In this document: piece after piece, positions 51,846 through 61,887 of the stretch
Position numbering within the stretch: position 1 is the stretch's first letter
Layout of the letters: the number at the start of each line of letters is the position of its first letter
NCBI GenBank assembly: GCA_029959085.1
Contig: JARWIR010000094.1
Span: forward strand, 434,001 to 498,000
DNA from: Nemophila menziesii
Taxonomy: Eukaryota > Streptophyta > Magnoliopsida > Boraginales > Hydrophyllaceae
Length of the DNA stretch: 64,000 nt
Reading direction: 5' to 3'
The notes under the pieces: generated by a model
Database searches by the model: none
The model's input: only the letters and a program-made list of their open reading frames with translations
What the model was told of the DNA's origin: nothing
Translations under genes and position numbers: made by a program

Positions 51846-53640
51846 AAAATTATTGAGTTGCTTTGTTTTGTCAATTTTTGAACTCCTAGTCTAATTTTTT
51901 AGTTGCTTTGTTTTGTCAATTTTCGTACTGCTAATTTTTGTAATGCTAGTCTTTTCTAATAATCATTAGTATTTTTGTAATAATTGGTAGTAATTTCAAT
52001 TCAATTTCTTTTCTTTTTGTTATTTCCCTTATTTGAACGTAGTCGTCAAGCAAAATTCCAAAAACTCAATGAAATTTCTCGATACTCGGAAAAGTTATTG
52101 TACGTACTAAGCATACAATCATACTCAGTACTAGGATACTCAGTCTAGTAACTCAATAAAAAAATTTAAACACTTAGTAACTTTTTCCGTTACTGAGCAC
52201 TTTTTCCTATACTCAGTATCTTTTTCCATACTCAATACTCCATACCAGTAACATTTTTCACACTCGGAACGCCATACTCAGAACTTTTTCAGGCGGTGGT
52301 CGGTGATGGTTGGTGGTTGTGGTCGGTGCTGAAAATTCTTGATAGTTAATGAAGGAGGAGAGAGAATAAAAGATATAGAAGGAGAGAGATTAATGGAAAT
52401 AGAAGAGAAAAAAGAATGAGAGGGTTCATTTGTGGCACCAAGATAGTCTCCAAGACCGAATTCACCCTACGATTTTTAGGACCAAAATTATAATTGTGTT
52501 TTAATTTCTTTGTAGTTTTATATAATAAAATACAAATTTTTATATGTAATTTCATCAGAGACAAGACATTGGATCTTGGGTCGTTTAACTTCACCTGCTC
52601 TATCAAACTTTTTAAATTTATTTTATCACGTTATAATTTATTTTATTTGTATATTTTTTAAAATTTTAAAATATAGATTATGTTGTATAATATAGGGAAC
52701 TATAATGTAATTGATTTATATGAATTTAATATACAAACAACTTAGGGCCCATTTGGAAGTGTTTATTTTAGAGTAAAATAACGCTTCTAGAATAAAAATT
52801 TAAATTTGAAAAATTACTTTAAATCTAAAATCACTTTAAGTGTTTTTTTAAGAAGCACCAACTCATAAAGTGATTTTAAGAGTTTAAAACACTTTAAAAG
52901 TTCGTGAAGCACTTTTAAGTACTTTTTTAAAAAAACATTTCCAAACAATAACTTATATTACATTTTTATTATAATTTAGAGACCGACTTTTTTTTTTAAA
53001 TCGTGGTTATTATTTAATATTATGAAATTATATTAAGCGTATTTTACTCCTATTTGTTGATGTTAAGTATCCGTTATCAAGGGTAGTTTAGGAGTTCTAT
53101 TTAGTGAAGGTTCTAAAATTTAAAAAAGCCTGGTATGGGAAAATTCTCTATATAGTCTGTGAGTTATATCCTTTTGTATGGCCTTTTAGTATCGCCTAGG
53201 GTGTGATAAAAATATGATAATAAAATACGGATAAACGATGCACTAACAACCTAGACTAATCACGTTACTCACGTCATGTATCACATGTTGTATGCAAGTT
53301 TTAACGATAAGTCAGATGCAGACTCAGGGACTTAGTGTGTTATGCGAATCACGTCTCACCATTATTGAAATGTGGTTTATCAATTGATTTATTAAAACAA
53401 CATTACTAATCATCAATATCTAATTTTGATAGAAAATATTATATTTAACTATTATAATTAATAACCTATATATTTAAATCATGTTCCAATAATATAGCGA
53501 GTGTATCCATTTGATAAGCCATCTAATTATAAAATTAAAGTATTTAAACAATTTTATCAACTAGTAATTTACAAAAATTTGAATTCAAATTCTCCACATA
53601 ACTGATAGTTTACTATATATAATAAACTAGGTATAGCCCA

Positions 53641-53652
53641 TGCCTTAAGGCA
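53641..53652 (-). other. Helitron 3' subterminal hairpin
   Basis: TGCCTTAAGGCA is its own reverse complement (4-bp stem with TTAA loop, or a fully palindromic 12-mer), 14 nt from the CTAG end. It is the presumed replication terminator. Confidence 0.75.
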
Positions 53653-53670
53653 CTTCAAAACATAAAAATT

Positions 53671-54289
53671 AAGACAAATTAAGGTTAAGGTTAAGTTTAA
53701 GGTTAAGTTAAGGTTAAGGTTAAGGTTAATGTCAAGATTAAGGTTAAGATTAAATTTAAGATTAAGGTTAAGTTTAATGTTAGGTTAAGGTTAAGGATAT
53801 GGTTAAGGTTAATAATTAAGGTGTTGAGGTTAAGTTAAGGGGTAAGGTTAGAATTAAGGTTAATGTTAATGTTAAGGTTATTTTAATTTTAAGGGTAAGG
53901 TTAATGTTAAGGTTAAGGCTTTGGCTAAGGCTACGACTAAGGATACAGTGAAGGCTAAGGTTATGGTTAAATTTCAAGTTAAGGTTAAGGTTAAGTTTAA
54001 ATATAAGGTTGAGGTTGAGGTTGAGGTTAAGGTAAGAGTTAAGGTCAATATTAAGATTAAGGTTTAATTTTATGGGTTAAGGGATAAAATCAAGCTTTAG
54101 GTCAAGGGTAAGGTAAGGTTAAGGTTAAGGTAAAGGTTAAAAAAGTAAAGATGAAGGTGAAGGTGAAAGTTAAATTTAAGGTTTAAGGTTTAAGGTTAAG
54201 GTAAAGGTTGAGGTTTGAGGTTCAAGGTTTAAGGTTTAAGGTTAATTTTAAGGTAAATTTTTAAGCTTTAAGTTTAAAGTAAAGGTATA

Positions 54290-54356
<67 letters not shown>

Positions 54357-55600
54357 TAATTAATTATGAGAAGAATATGGAAATTATGAGAAGAATAAGG
54401 GGTTTTTAAGTATTAAGGTTAAGGTTAAGGTTTAAGGTTTAAGCTTTAAGCTTTAAGGTTCATGGTTCAAGTTAAGATTAATTTTATAATTAATGTTAAA
54501 GTTAAGTTTTAACTTTAAGGTTAAGATAAAGGTTAAAAAAGTAAAGATGAAGGTGAAGGTGAAAGTTAAATTTAAGGTTTAAGGTTAAGGTAAAGGTTAA
54601 GGTTTGAGGTTCAAGGTTTAAGGTTAATTTTAAGGTAAATTTTTAAGCTTTAAGTTTAAAGTGAAGGTTGAGGTTAAGGTGAAGATGAAGATTAGGTTTA
54701 TGGTTTAAAGTTTAAGGATTAGGTTTAAGGTGTAATATCTAAGGTTATGGTTAAGTTTAAGGTTAAAGTTGAGGTTAATATTATTGTTAAGGTTAAGGGT
54801 AAGGGTGAGGGTGAGTGTAAGGGTGAGGGTAAGGTTAACGTTAACAATAAGGTTAAGTTTAAGTTTAAGTTTAAGTTTAAGTTTATGTTTAAGTTTAAGT
54901 TTAAGTTTAAGTTTAAGTTTAAGTTTAAGTTTAAGTTTAAGTTTAAGTTTAAGGTTAAGATTAAGGTTAATGTTAGGTTAGGGTTAAGGATATGGTTAAA
55001 ATTATTAGTTAAAAAGTTGAGGTTGAGGTTAAGGTTAAGGTTAAGGAGTTAAGGTGTTAAGGGGTTAAGGGTTAAGTTTAAGATTAATGTTAAGTTTATG
55101 GTTATGGTTAAGGCTAAGGCTAAGACTAAGGCTACGACCAAGGCTAGGGATAATTTTAATGCTAAGGCTAAGGTTAAGGCTAAGGCTAAGGCTAAGTATA
55201 AGGCTAAGGCTAAGGCTAAGGCTACGGCTAAGGCTAAGGCTACGGCTAAGACAATGTCTAAGGCTAAGGCTAAGGGTAAGGCCAAGGCTAAGGCTAAGGC
55301 TAAGACTAAGGCTAACGCTAAGGTTAAGGCTAGGTCGAGGGCTAGGGCCAGGGCTAGGGTTAAGGAGAAGGTTAAGGTCAAGTTTAAGGTTAATGTTAAG
55401 GTTAAATTTAAGTTAGAGGTTGATGTTAAGTTTAATTCAAGGTTGAGATTGGGGTTGAGGTTAAGGTTAAGGTTAAAGTTAAGGTTAAATTTAAGTTAGA
55501 GGTTGATGTTAAGTTTAATTCTAAGGTTGAGGTTGAGGTAGACTTTGAGGTTAAGGTTAAAGTTAAGGTTTAGGTTACAGATAAGAATTTAGGTTAAGGT
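53671..55600. repeat. Degenerate TTAAGG-type array near the Helitron 3' end
   Basis: The dominant hexamer is TTAAGG/AAGGTT, with TTTAAGG heptamers in between. Local homogenised blocks: (AAGTTT)n at about 54855-54952 and (GCTAAG)n at about 55107-55335. A longer block repeats at ~396 bp (GTAAAGATGAAGGTGAAGG at 54145 and 54541), and another at 83 bp (AGTTAGAGG at 55411 and 55494). Long parts of the plus strand carry almost no C. The open frames here, rich in Lys/Val or Leu/Arg on both strands (54747-55499), are products of the stop-free hexamer, not genes. Confidence 0.9.
54290..54351. repeat. (AT)n microsatellite
   Basis: A run of about 28 AT dinucleotides inside the TTAAGG array, between the two copies of the ~396-bp block. 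Confidence 0.95.
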
Positions 55601-55757
55601 TAGATGTTTGCGGTGTATCATATATGGAACTTTTAGATGCCGATAAATTAAGTTTTTATTAGAAAAAAAATTAATGCAATTAATGTATAGAAAATAATTA
55701 AGGGACCAAAGATGATCATGCTCGTCTTTTTAGTAGAGGGTCCAACCCGTATAAAAA

Positions 55758-55775
55758 AGTACTTTATTATATAGA
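55758..55775 (-). other. Internal Helitron 5'-end-like sequence
   Basis: CTTTATTATATAGATATA around 55762-55779 also occurs at the true 5' end (60868-60885). Reversed it gives TCTATATAATAAAG starting at 55775, followed outside by T. With the CTAG at 53627 it would delimit a 2,149-bp element. Confidence 0.5.
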
Positions 55776-56112
55776 TATAGAGATATAATGAATTTAATGG
55801 TCAATTATCAGATTATTTTAATTATTAATTATCCTTTAAATGTTTATTAATTTTAAATTTTTATATCTTATGACTTTCATTTTAACTTACTAATATTCTA
55901 TAATTTTTATTGGATGAAGCAATATATTTTTTGTTTTAAAAAATTATTATTATAAAGTTGAAATGATTTCTTTCAAAATTATACATGTTTTGACAAAGAA
56001 AATAAAAGAAATAAAAAATTATTTAAATATTGTAAAGTAAAGTGATTTTTTTTTAATTTTATATTATATCTAGTTGAACTTTTCTTATAATAAATTTTGA
56101 TTTTTTTTAATT

Positions 56113-56260
56113 TTTTTTAGTACTTTGTAAATTTTAATAAAAAGGAATAAATTTTATTTATATGAAACTTAATTTGAATTCTTATAATTTTGTTTATATG
56201 AAGGTTAAATGGATTTTATATTATTTAATATTTTCATGCGTATGTATATATATAATAAAT
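56113..56260. repeat. Dispersed duplicate of 60623-60766
   Basis: Both segments run from TTTTTTAGTACTTTGTAAAT through GTTAAATGGATTTTATATTA to ATGCGTATGTATATAT, with small indels. In the right-hand copy this lies just inside the Helitron 5' end, so this copy marks the 5' subterminal part of a second, related element. Confidence 0.8.
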
Positions 56261-56270
56261 ATAATAAACA

Positions 56271-56282
56271 TTAAGGCACTTC
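56271..56282 (-). other. Decayed Helitron 3'-end-like remnant
   Basis: TTAAGGCACTTC matches 53645-53656, half of the terminal hairpin plus its inner flank. The other half of the hairpin and the CTAG terminus are missing. The match is only 12 bp, so this is tentative. Confidence 0.35.
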
Positions 56283-56366
56283 GATGATTGAAAAAAGTTA
56301 CGCAATAATAAGAAAGGTCGATGATTGAAAAAAGTTACGCAATAATAAGAAAGGTCGATGATTGAA
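56281..56366. repeat. 37-bp tandem repeat, 2.3 copies
   Basis: The unit starts TCGATGATTGAAAAAAGTTA; copies begin at 56281, 56318 and (partial) 56355. The first two are identical. Confidence 0.93.
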
Positions 56367-56866
56367 TTGAGCTAAAAAAAATTACATATAAAACAAAAAA
56401 TATTGACGATTCTCAAATCTTTAAGTGATATATGAAGAACATGAAGATTTTCTTTAACCACCGTATTTTACCTTTGATCCTACATTTTTTCAGATTTTAT
56501 TTAAGAATCTTTTTAAAAAATCCACGAATATATGTGACATTTTACAAAATGTATATAATTTTCTATTTTAGATAACATGAAATATGTCTAGAAGTACAGT
56601 AAAATTAGAAATTAAGAAGAAAAACCAAACAAATCAAAAGAGGACCTTTTTTGTGTTTTCTCTAGTGAGTTTCCACCCAATTCCACATTAGAAAAAAAAT
56701 AACCACAACAAAATTTCCCATAGAGTTACTATGAATTAAAAAAAAAGTGACACATAAGCCATCCCTAATTTAATGAAACATTATGAATTTTTTTTACTGT
56801 GGAATGACCAACTGAAAAATATATCACTTATTCACTATGACCAACTGAAAAACCTAGCATTATTTT

Positions 56867-57061
56867 CAATTATGAATTCTCCATCTCATCTGCCACTTAA
56901 CTGCTCCTCGGTTCACCTCATTCTTAATACAATACGATGAAACTGCAACCCCATTTTGGCTCCACTTGAACATCATTTATCATTCCAATGAAACCTGATT
57001 CCTCAAGTAGTGCTACATGAAACACATTATTCAATTTATGTTGTACCACTAATCCCTGTAG
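56867..57061 (-). pseudogene. Possible Ty3/gypsy polyprotein end with chromodomain remnant
   Basis: On the minus strand one frame reads ...LNNVFHVALLEE... and ...VQVEPKWG... before a stop at 56926-56924. A second frame continues VNRGAVKWQMRWR to a stop at 56867. In Ty3/gypsy integrases of the chromovirus type the known C-terminal pattern is HPVFHVSLL..., a QVEPE-like linker, then RG..AV.E.L.KW. The order and spacing fit, but a frameshift lies between the two parts and the similarity is by eye only. It could be chance. Confidence 0.35.
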
Positions 57062-57241
57062 ATTTTCCAATTTGAAAACGGAGACAGTTAAAACGGTTTA
57101 TCACATTTCAACAATAAGAATATGAACGGAGACCAACGATGCAATATATTTGGTCATTTCCCTTAATACATGTACCAATGAAGAATTTCACCCAAAATTA
57201 GAAAGAAATTATAAACACTAATCAATCAAACCCAAATCTTA

Positions 57242-57349
57242 CATGCCACCTTCTTGTACTAAAAGCTCAGCAACTTGAACTACACCTCAAACTGCACGCC
57301 AGTGTTTTGTTTGACTTGTATGATCCACTGCATTTACATCTCCTCCTTT
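57242..57349 (-). pseudogene. Captured ankyrin-repeat exon of a TIP1/PAT24-like S-acyltransferase
   Basis: After an intron-like TTTGCAG (to 57350) the minus strand reads KGGDVNAVDHTSQTKHWRAV, a TGA at 57289-57287, then GVVQVAELLVQEGGM. The ankyrin consensus (D..G.TALH.A...G...VA.LLL..GA) is plain. The wording is close to the plant ankyrin-DHHC palmitoyltransferase TIP1 (PAT24), which has [20 protein letters not shown] and then RGAIQVAELLLQEGARV. The stop replaces that Arg (CGA or AGA to TGA), and one codon is lost at ALH. Only one ankyrin repeat is present, with no DHHC domain nearby. A captured gene fragment inside the Helitron; not functional. Confidence 0.75.
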
Positions 57350-57628
57350 CTGCAAATTATCACCATAATATTAACATTCAACTGATACAGTTTAGTGCAA
57401 AATCCATTTTTTATCTAGCTCTTTACAGTTGAGATGAACAATTCTTCCGCGTGTATAGTTGAATCAAAACTTTTGAGACATATATAATACAATTTTTTTT
57501 TTCAATTAAAAGCCTTTTCCTCCTAAAGGCAATATTAAAGATTTACATGGCATTCATATCATACACCTTGGCCTTTGTGGGATAAACTGCAGATATATGA
57601 AGTGATTTTATAAATTAATCACAATAAC

Positions 57629-57849
57629 ACTTCATATATCCTTGTGTACAAAAAACATATGAAGCTATTACAAAAAAATTTGAAAAGATTTCTAGTTGTC
57701 CTTACTTCATATATCCTTAGTTACAAAAAAAGTATGAAGTGATTACAAAAAAGTAAAAAATCTCTGGCTGTCCTTACTTTATATATCACTGGTTACAAAA
57801 AACATAAGAAATTATTACAAAAAACTGAAAAGATCTCCAACTATCCTTT
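57629..57849. repeat. ~74-bp tandem repeat, three copies
   Basis: Copies start at 57629, 57704 and 57776. Each has ACTT(C/T)ATATATCCTT...TTACAAAAAA...AAGT.ATTACAAAAAA and ends in a TCCTTAC-like segment. They are diverged. Confidence 0.8.
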
Positions 57850-57972
57850 ACATCATAATTTTCACCTGTAACCATTAAGAGATTCTTTTTTTAACATCAC
57901 TAAAAAAAATAAACATTTCTGATACTAACAACGTTAAAAAGTAACTACCTAAGTTTAAAATAATACCTACTT

Positions 57973-58291
57973 CGCAGATTGACCAATTTTTTCCAAATCG
58001 TCAAGCTGTTAAAAACAAACAACAAAAACTATCATCCATAATCCATCACAATACAAAAGAAAAATATAGACCTTACAGACTTGAATGGATTAGGAGAATC
58101 TTCACGTAATTCAAGAATATAAGTATCTCTCTTCACTTTAATACCCTTAATTCCTTTCAACTCTTCCATGTTGATTTCACGTTAAATTAGTGAGGAACAA
58201 AACGAAAGCAAAAGAATAAAAAATGTACTAATACTCACTTGCTAGTAGAAGTGAGGAACTTGAGATATTCCTGAACATAAGAGTTCTCCAT
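57973..58291 (-). pseudogene. Unidentified exon-like fragments inside the Helitron
   Basis: On the minus strand an ATG at 58291-58289 opens MENSYVQEYLKFLTSTS, ending at a GTGAGT donor-like site (58238). A second ATG at 58169 opens MEELKGIKGIKVKRD, then TYILELREDSPNPFKS, up to GTAAGG. After about 75 nt, AACAG is followed by LDDLEKIGQSAK and a stop. Joining the last two keeps the frame. Codon-like composition and paired splice signals suggest captured exons, but I do not recognise the protein, and the first piece does not join the second in frame. It lies upstream, on the same strand, of the ankyrin exon. Confidence 0.4.
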
Positions 58292-58324
58292 GCCCGAGCT
58301 TTGCTAGCAAAATGATAATGGATT

Positions 58325-59735
58325 GAGGGTTAAGGTTAAGGATTTGTTTAAGGTTAAGTTTAATGGTAAGGTTACAGTTAAGGTTAACGTTAAGGTTAAT
58401 GTTAGTTTACGATTTAAAAGTTAAAGTTTTAAGGTAAAGTTTAAGGTTAAATGTTAAGGTTAAGGTTAAGTTTAAGGTTTAAAGTAAAATTTTAAAGGTA
58501 AAGTTTGAGGTTAAATGTTAAGGTTAATGTCATGGTTAAAGTTAAGGTTAAGGTTTAAGGTTTAAGGCTCAAGGTTAAAGTTAAGTCTTAACGTCAAGGT
58601 TAAGGTTATTTTTAAGGTTAAGGTTAAAGTTAAGATAAAGGGGAAGGTAAAGGTAAAAGTTAAGGTTTTAGGTTTAAGGTTTAGGGTTTAAGGGTTAAGT
58701 GTAAAGGTTTAAGGGTTAAGTTTAAAGTTAAGGTTGAGTTGAAGATGAAAATTAAGGTTTAAGGTTTAAGGATAAATGTTTAGGCGTTAAGATTAAATTT
58801 AAGGTTACGATGAAAATGAAGATTAGGGTTTAAGGTTTAAGGTTTAAGGTGTAAGACTTAAGGTTAAAGTTAAGGTTAAGGTTTAAGATTTAAGGTTTAA
58901 GGTTCAAGGTCATGGTTGAAGTTAAGGTTAAGGTTTAAGGTTTAAGGCTCAAGTTTAAGGTTAAGTATTAACGTCAAGGTTAAGGTTATGGTTAAGGTTA
59001 AGGTTAAAGTTAAGATAAAGGTGAAGGTAAAGGTTAAAGTTAGGGTTTTAGGATTAAGTTTAGGGTTTAAGGGTTAAGTTTAAAGTTAAGGTTAAGGTGA
59101 AGACGAAGATTAAGGTTTAAGGTTTAATGTTTAAGATGTAAGGTTTAAGGATAAATGTTTAGGTGTTAAGATTAAATTTAAGGTTACAATGAAGATGAAG
59201 ATTAGGGTTTAAGGTGTAAGATTTAAGGTTAAAGTTAAGGTTTAGGATTAAGGTTCAAGTTTCAAGGTTAAGGTTAAGTTTCAACATCAAGGTTAAGGTT
59301 ATGCTTAAGGTTAAGTTTAAAGTTAAGATAAATGTGAAGGTAAAGGTAAAAGTTAAGGTTTTAGGTTTAAGGTTTAAGGTTTAAGGTTTAGGGTTTAAGG
59401 GTTAAGGTTAAAGGTTTAAGGGTTAAGGGTTAAGTTTAAAGTCATGGTTAAGGTGAAGATGAAGATTAAGGTTTAAGGTTTAATGTTTAAGATGTAAGGT
59501 TTAAGGATATATGTTTAGACGTTAAGATTAAATTAAAGGTTAAGATGAAGATGAAGATTAGGGTTTAAGGTTTAAGGTTTAAGTTGTAAGGTTAAAGTTA
59601 AGGTTAAAATTAACGTTTAGGTTAAGATTAAGGTTAAGGTTAAATTTAAGGTCAAGGTTAGGTTAAGGTTAAAGAAATAATAGTTAAGAAGCTGAGGTTA
59701 TGGTTAATAGGTTGACGGGTTAAGGTTCATTTTAA
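58325..59735. repeat. Degenerate TTTAAGG/TTTAGGG-like array
   Basis: A mix of TTAAGG, TTTAAGG, TTTAGGG and GGTTAAGG words. A longer block marked by AACGTCAAGG or AACATCAAGG recurs at 58590, 58970 and 59283 (spacing about 380 and 313 bp). Several runs of the plant-telomere heptamer type occur (for example near 58679 and 59388), but no long perfect TTTAGGG tract. Confidence 0.85.
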
Positions 59736-59827
59736 TCATATTCAACATTTGGTCCCTTAATCCTAAAGAATATATTATAAATTCAAGTCATGAATCAATA
59801 TAGTAAGTAAATTATACAGGGAAGGCC

Positions 59828-59970
59828 CAGGGCCGGTCCTGAGGGTAGGTTGAAGAGGCGACCGCTTCGGGCCTCCGATTTTTTGATGTTTTTAGGGGTC
59901 TTCAATTTATATTATCTTTGCATAAGGGGTCTCATTTTTTAAATTAGACCCCTCGAGGGAAACATTGCTC
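59828..59970 (+). mobile_element. hAT-like transposon terminal fragment
   Basis: CAGGGCCGGTCCTGAG, then GCGACCGCTTCGGGCCTCCG and GGGGTCT-rich sequence, matches the usual start of plant hAT elements of the zinc-finger (MYM/TTF) type, which begin CAGGGCCGGCCCTGAG. I find no matching inverted end within the Helitron, so it appears truncated. Confidence 0.45.
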
Positions 59971-60240
59971 AATCTTTTCTATTCACTTTTTTTATTTTTT
60001 TAATGACTATGTTTGTATTTTAAAAGGTTTACCAAAAGATGATAAGGCTTTATTTATCTGTGGTGATTAAAATATTTTACTAATTGAGTTTTCATGTCAC
60101 AAAAAGAAAAATTAATTGAAAAATTATTATTATTATAGGAGATAAAAAAGATATTTCATCCCATTGTCATTATCATAATGTTCATGTTTCAAATGAGATT
60201 ATTAGTATATTTCATTCTGTTTAATTTAGAAAATAAAAAT

Positions 60241-60402
60241 AAGACTTATAATTCTTTATCTTAGAAAGAATATAAATCTGGTGAGATAAATTTTTAATTG
60301 TTTTTTGAAATCATAATAAAATAAGACTTATAATTCTTTATTTTAGAAAGAATATAAATCTGGTGAGATAAATTTTTTATTTTTTTTTTAAATCATACAT
60401 CT
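60241..60402. repeat. 81-bp tandem duplication
   Basis: AAGACTTATAATTCTTTAT starts at 60241 and 60322. Both copies continue through TAGAAAGAATATAAATCTGG and GAGATAAATTTTT. Confidence 0.92.
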
Positions 60403-60508
60403 ATATTACATAATATAATAAATGAGAGAATGAGAAAAATAAGAGAATTAATATATAGAACCTTACAAACCAAACGAAGCCTAATTTTTGAGAAGGATAA
60501 AGAGCTAT

Positions 60509-60583
60509 ATGGGGGATTTATGAGCTAAAGGGGGAATGAGGGAAAATAGGGAAAATTAGGTAAGTCCTATTATGTAATATAGA
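60509..60583 (-). other. Second internal Helitron 5'-end-like sequence
   Basis: The GGGGGATTTATGAGCTAAAG, GGGGGAATGAGGG, GGTAA and TATGTAATATAGATA series parallels the true 5' terminal region at 60784-60882 (GGGGGGATTATGAGCTAAAT ... TTATATAGATA). It would give a terminus at 60583. Confidence 0.5.
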
Positions 60584-61587
60584 TAATAAATGAAAGAATG
60601 AGAAGAATGGAAAAATCTTAAATTTTTTAGTACTTTGTAAATTTTAATAAAAGAAATAAATTTTATTTATATGAAAGTTAATTTAATCCTTATAATTTTA
60701 TTTATATGAACGTTAAATGGATTTTATATTACTTAATATTTTTATGCGTATGTATATATAATAAATGAAAGAAAGAGAAGAATGGGGGGATTATGAGCTA
60801 AATGGGGGAATTATGAGACTAACGGGGAAGTTTGAGGATAAATAGGGTAAATTAGTTTTCATTCTGCTTTATTATATAGATATATTAAGCAAATAAAGAA
60901 ATTAAAATCTTAATAAGCAAAGATGAAAAACATCTAAATCAAGTTTTACTAGTATTAATATCATTTTAAATATATATTAATTCAAATAAGGTAAAATATC
61001 AAAATTCAACAAATTATATAAGAACAAAAAACTAATTACACCTCTTTGTATGAATAATAAATTATAAACCATAATTACTATATTTTTTTGACTATGTTAA
61101 CTATATAAAATATGTTTTAATAAAAAACGAATAACTCAAAATTTATTCAATTAACCAAAAGATAGAAAAATAAAATAATCTATATAAAATTGCCGCCTCT
61201 CCCTTCGAAAGCCTAGCCTCCAAATTTTCTTGTCTATAAATAACAAATTACACACACAAAAACATCATCAAATTGTAATATTTTGTATCATTATTTTGTA
61301 ATGATTGATAGAATGTGTCCGTTCTCAAAGATGCTTCTTTCTCTGTCGATCTTTTCATTTTCATGTCAAGTGTATTTTTCTTTCAGAGATCGTTGACCAT
61401 TCCATTTCAATCAAATATTATTTCACAGATTAATATTTTTATTAATTTTTTATCATCTTGTCATTCTAATAGATGAGGGACATGTATAGTAAAATTAATG
61501 TGTCATGCCCGTAAAATAAAATGTTTAATGGTATTTATGTATAAATTTCAGATAAGATAGAGACAAAAGAAGTGTTTAGTACCTTCC

Positions 61588-61887
61588 ATGAAGAAGCATC
61601 TACTTGTGGACAAGCTAACATTTATACTTCGATTTAACGATGATTTGAGAAGAATCAACACGGAGAAGATGAACATTAACACAGTGCTCAAATCAATAGC
61701 TTATTGCTTCTCCTTTATAATGAATTTACTCTCTTTCTGTACTTTGGATGTTTCTAAAGGCTGGTACTTGATTGATTTTGTATTGTTATTTTCAATATAT
61801 TTTATCATAACCTTTATTGTGTGTACATTAATTTTAAAATATCTCTATTTGAACTTGATTCAAATTATTTCATTTTTTATTTATTGA
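61588..61887 (+). CDS. Exon-like frame, unit 14 copy opened by an ATG
   Basis: It carries the same one-base insertion as unit 13 and reads 99 codons from an ATG. It differs from unit 13 near the C-terminus (TAT for TCT, CAA for AAA codons). The promoter-like block upstream has lost its telo-box. Confidence 0.2.
   Translation: MKKHLLVDKLTFILRFNDDLRRINTEKMNINTVLKSIAYCFSFIMNLLSFCTLDVSKGWYLIDFVLLFSIYFIITFIVCTLILKYLYLNLIQIISFFIY

Larger units (their letters stand above)
53627..60880 (-). mobile_element. Non-autonomous composite Helitron (7,254 bp)
   Basis: On the minus strand the insert starts TCTATATAATAAAGC (60880 downward) and ends CTAG (53630-53627). The palindrome TGCCTTAAGGCA (53641-53652) lies 14 nt inside that end. 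TC start, CTRR end, subterminal hairpin and insertion between A (53626) and T (60881) without target duplication are the Helitron rules. The uninterrupted site AATAAA/TATATTAAGC is seen in the neighbouring units, so the borders are exact. I see no Rep/helicase or RPA coding sequence, so it depends on another element. It holds tandem arrays, captured exon fragments, and internal copies of its own ends. The stretches 55776-56112, 56367-56866, 57362-57628 and 59971-60240 hold nothing I can assign. Confidence 0.93.
49476..60988 (+). repeat. Macrosatellite unit 13, interrupted by a MITE and a Helitron
   Basis: Removing the 179-bp MITE plus its 9-bp duplication and the 7,254-bp Helitron leaves 4,071 bp, the normal unit length. 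The unit resumes at 60881 without loss. It shares CATTTATACTTCG, GATATTTTATTTTGAT and AATTTTCGTACTGC with unit 14. Confidence 0.96.

Noticed and set aside
54290..54351. (AT)n run as a promoter or origin
   Set aside because: A simple microsatellite with no supporting context.
53627..55775. A separate complete 2.1-kb Helitron nested in a larger one
   Set aside because: If nested, unit-flanking Helitron sequence should lie left of 53627, but satellite sequence does; kept only as a possible ancestral element in the composite model.
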